From Echinococcus granulosus (lineage: Eukaryota > Platyhelminthes > Cestoda > Cyclophyllidea > Taeniidae): a stretch of 64,000 bases of DNA. The notes under the pieces are model-generated. The model did not search any database, was not told the origin of the DNA, and saw nothing but the letters and a program-made list of their open reading frames with translations. Every line of letters begins with the position of its first letter. The first letter of the stretch is position 1. The stretch covers positions 249,799 to 313,798 of the forward strand of contig NW_020170430.1 in NCBI RefSeq assembly GCF_000524195.1, given 5' to 3'. The position numbers and the translations under genes are program-made. Positions 61,701 to 64,000 of this stretch are shown here, in pieces.

Positions 61701-63372
61701 TTTTTGTTGATGATTTCCTTTGCCTTTTATTCTGTAACATACGATGAAGGATGAAAGAAACAAAAAAAGTACTGACAGAAATCCATATGCAATACAGTCG
61801 GTCCAAAATCGGGAACTTTTGTCAGTTTGGAATTTTCGAACATATAATGATAAATAAAAAAATCGGATCACAAAAAAACAAACCAATTACCAGATAAATT
61901 TAGGGTAATAATTCGAATCATTTAACCATTTTCTGTAATTATGACCCATTAATGAACACATTGCTAATGATAATGCCGATATTACTGCAAACAAAATAAT
62001 GAGGGCCTATCACTTTGTACTGTCTTAGCGATGTAAATGCATCAAGTCCCAGGTACTGACTTGGCACACTCGTCCAACAGACCAAGTATTGTGAGATATG
62101 AATGAATTTGTCACTCTTGCAACTTGCAGTGGGCGGAATGGACTCGGGCCCCGAAGTGGGATACGTGGTGATAATGCGACCAAGTTTCCGTGAGCGCATC
62201 ACGACGGTGCTGGACACGCGGCGCCGCAAGCGCGTCTCCATCCACGCCGCCATCGAGCGTGGCATCGCGGGATTCGAGAGCGGTGCCACAGGGGCGGCGG
62301 AGGCTGAGGAAGGGCTAAGCGAAAAGGAGCAGAAAGAGTGTTTCTTCGTTTACGACACTGCTAGCGGCACCAAACTCAATTTCTCCCAGGCCCTCAGTGA
62401 TGGCATCATCCACTACGACTCTTCAGCCACTGAGAGCATTGTCTTTGATGAATACGCAAAGTCAGTCCTCGACTACATTAAGTATCTACTTTTGAGAGGT
62501 TTGAGCAGATGATGGTGGCCTTCTTTGAGAACTTAGATAGTTAATTAGTGAAACACTTTGTCGTCGGCTTTAAGGGACTGCTCTACAGAAGGAGCAAATA
62601 TAATTTAAAACTTCCTCACATTTTGGAGGGAAGTTACGAAAGTGGTGCAACAGTTCAACTCAAAGGGCAACTATCACCATATTTTTGCAAGCAATGAAGA
62701 CAGTTTAAGCCTGAAATCCCTGTCAATTCCGTTTTTTACCGCCTGTAATAAAGCTTTACTCCGATTCCAAAATTATCTGGTAATTAGCAGTCTGCAAGAT
62801 GAAAGTCTTGCCTATTTACCAGAACAGTTTTCTACATTTTGCTCTTCCCACCCATTAGGTCGTTATACATTCTTATAGAAAAAACGTTTTTCGTGAATGC
62901 TTAGCACATAAAATCAAAAGCACCACCTACATTTGATCTCACTAAAGCTGATGACGCAATACCATTGTGAATCAGAGTAGTTTGCTTGCAAAGATGAGAG
63001 GCATCTTCGTCGTCTAAGCACCAAGTGTGGTGTAAATAAATTTTTTGTAGGTCGGAGTGGCGCGGAGTGAAGTCGGTCTACCACCCTCTGGTGTATCGTG
63101 TGGAGCAGGTGCGTGAGGTGGTTGAGCGTGGAGAGAAGTTGATTCGGCAGAAGCACAAATGGATGCCATTTCACCGAGCCATAGAGACGGGTCGCCTCGA
63201 TCGACGCACAGCAGAATACGTGGTCCGCACCGGTGGTGATGATGACAAATGGGGTGAGGAGGTTCTGCGCCTCCCCTTCGCCAAGGCGCTCGCCTATGGA
63301 CTGGTCAAAGTGGTGGCGCTGCGCCACTGCCTTATTGAGAAATTGCCTCGTGACAAGTGCATATTCGCTTGA
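55767..63372 (+). CDS. Plakin-repeat cytolinker (spectraplakin-like), 3' end open
   Basis: Likely cytoskeletal linker of the plakin family. Exons joining in phase: 55767-55873, 56655-56724, 56794-56844, 56878-56961, 56997-57134, then (partly resolved) about 57246-57385, 57490-57624, about 57920-58311, 58376-58559, 58703-58794, 59207-59292, 59607-59695, then about 60709-61081, 62130-62481 and 63051 onward. The N-terminal exons are charged and helical (KNLKILRRFQEMTE, LSQELEELRETV), compatible with spectrin-type repeats. 60709-61081 is basic and Ser/Pro-rich. 62130-62481 and 63051-63372 carry plakin/plectin repeats: LDTRRRKRVSIHAAIERGIAGF, YDTASGTKLNFSQALSDGIIHYD and LPFAKALAYGLV. No CH actin-binding domain is seen after the first ATG. 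The gene may continue past 63372 through a donor near 63355, or stop there. Dystonin, MACF1 or a shorter plakin are all possible. Confidence 0.6.
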
Positions 63373-64000
63373 GGTCGTCCCCATTCCGCACTGTGATTGC
63401 ACTACCAAATTCTGATCCCAATGACTCCTCTCGATCTGTCAAAACTTCGGTGAATGGCGACTTTGAATAAATTATGCCAAATAAAGCAGTGATGCGAAAA
63501 CTACTTTTCAGAATATAAATCCAAAATCAGTGATTTTGACTTATCAGACTATTTGGAAATTTGGTAACTGCAGACTTGTTAATCATCACTATCGTTACTA
63601 AATCTAAGGTAGAGTTTCACCAAATGACTTAAACTGAACAGAGCTTCAAAGAACAACAAAGGCATGCAAATGCTACAAACAATTCGGCATTCTTAGAAGA
63701 AGTGATTGAAATGCAAAATCATTCACAAGGTGTTTAATAATACACTTTGTTGTGATAATTAGCACAGCGCTTGTGATATAAACTCCAATTTCCGTGTTAT
63801 TAACTGACATCGAATTTGCTTTTGTAATAGTAATAGTCGCTTATATGGCTAGAGCCTCTTCAAATTTGGATCAAATTTAATTTTTAGATGTGATTTTGTT
63901 GATACAAGGAAAATATTGAGAATTCCGAAAAGCACAAAGCAACATCACAAGCAACGTCTAGTTAAAGAATTTGCGCTGAGCTTTGTGCTGTGCTCGGAAC
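63373..64000. other. Right end of the window, no coding sequence seen
   Basis: AT-rich sequence with short frames only. It is either an intron of the plakin-repeat gene or its 3' flank. No polyadenylation signal can be assigned with confidence. Confidence 0.45.

Noticed and set aside
1..64000. CRISPR arrays, operons, ribosome binding sites, phage or plasmid functions
   Set aside because: The window is eukaryotic with spliced genes; no regularly spaced repeats or prokaryotic gene clusters are present.

Overview
The window looks like nuclear DNA of a parasitic flatworm, most likely a tapeworm. Every recognisable protein is a metazoan family member split by spliceosomal introns. Many introns are only 28-41 bp long, which is typical of tapeworm and related fluke genes. 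Non-coding DNA is AT-rich. Nothing bacterial or organellar is present. The species call is inference.

Layout: 1-9464 is a gene-poor stretch with a dispersed repeat near its end. Then come CDC20 (+, 9465-11693), a gap holding a decayed Ty3/gypsy reverse transcriptase (14523-14935), AHSA1/Aha1 (+, 15609-17843), ATAD3 (-, 18214-21049), a prenylcysteine oxidase-like flavoprotein (+, about 22938-27779), FAD synthase FLAD1 (+, 30053-35211), parvin (-, 35445-38179), mitochondrial ClpP (-, 39551-40633), a DHX9-type RNA helicase (+, 41577-48427), a Rubicon-homology zinc protein (+, about 49302-51784), PTPA (-, 51900-53141) and a plakin-repeat cytoskeletal protein (+, 55767 to at least 63372).

I rebuilt exons by joining reading frames at GT/AG sites so that phases match and the product aligns with the remembered family pattern. 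For CDC20, AHSA1, ATAD3, parvin, ClpP and PTPA this gives a complete coding sequence of near-normal family length, though CDC20 needs one non-canonical junction. FLAD1 is complete apart from an uncertain start. DHX9, the prenylcysteine oxidase, the Rubicon-like gene and the plakin gene have unresolved ends or exons.

The genes do not form one pathway; this is an ordinary animal gene neighbourhood. Some themes recur: two mitochondrial proteins (ATAD3, ClpP), FAD production next to an FAD-dependent oxidase, and adhesion/cytoskeletal factors (parvin, plakin). Three convergent pairs have very short gaps: AHSA1/ATAD3, FLAD1/parvin and Rubicon-like/PTPA. I found no convincing new biological system. 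The most distinctive signals are very small introns that tend to sit at gene 5' ends, a dispersed repeat family with at least four copies, paired hairpins in a DHX9 intron, and atypical APC/C-binding residues in CDC20.
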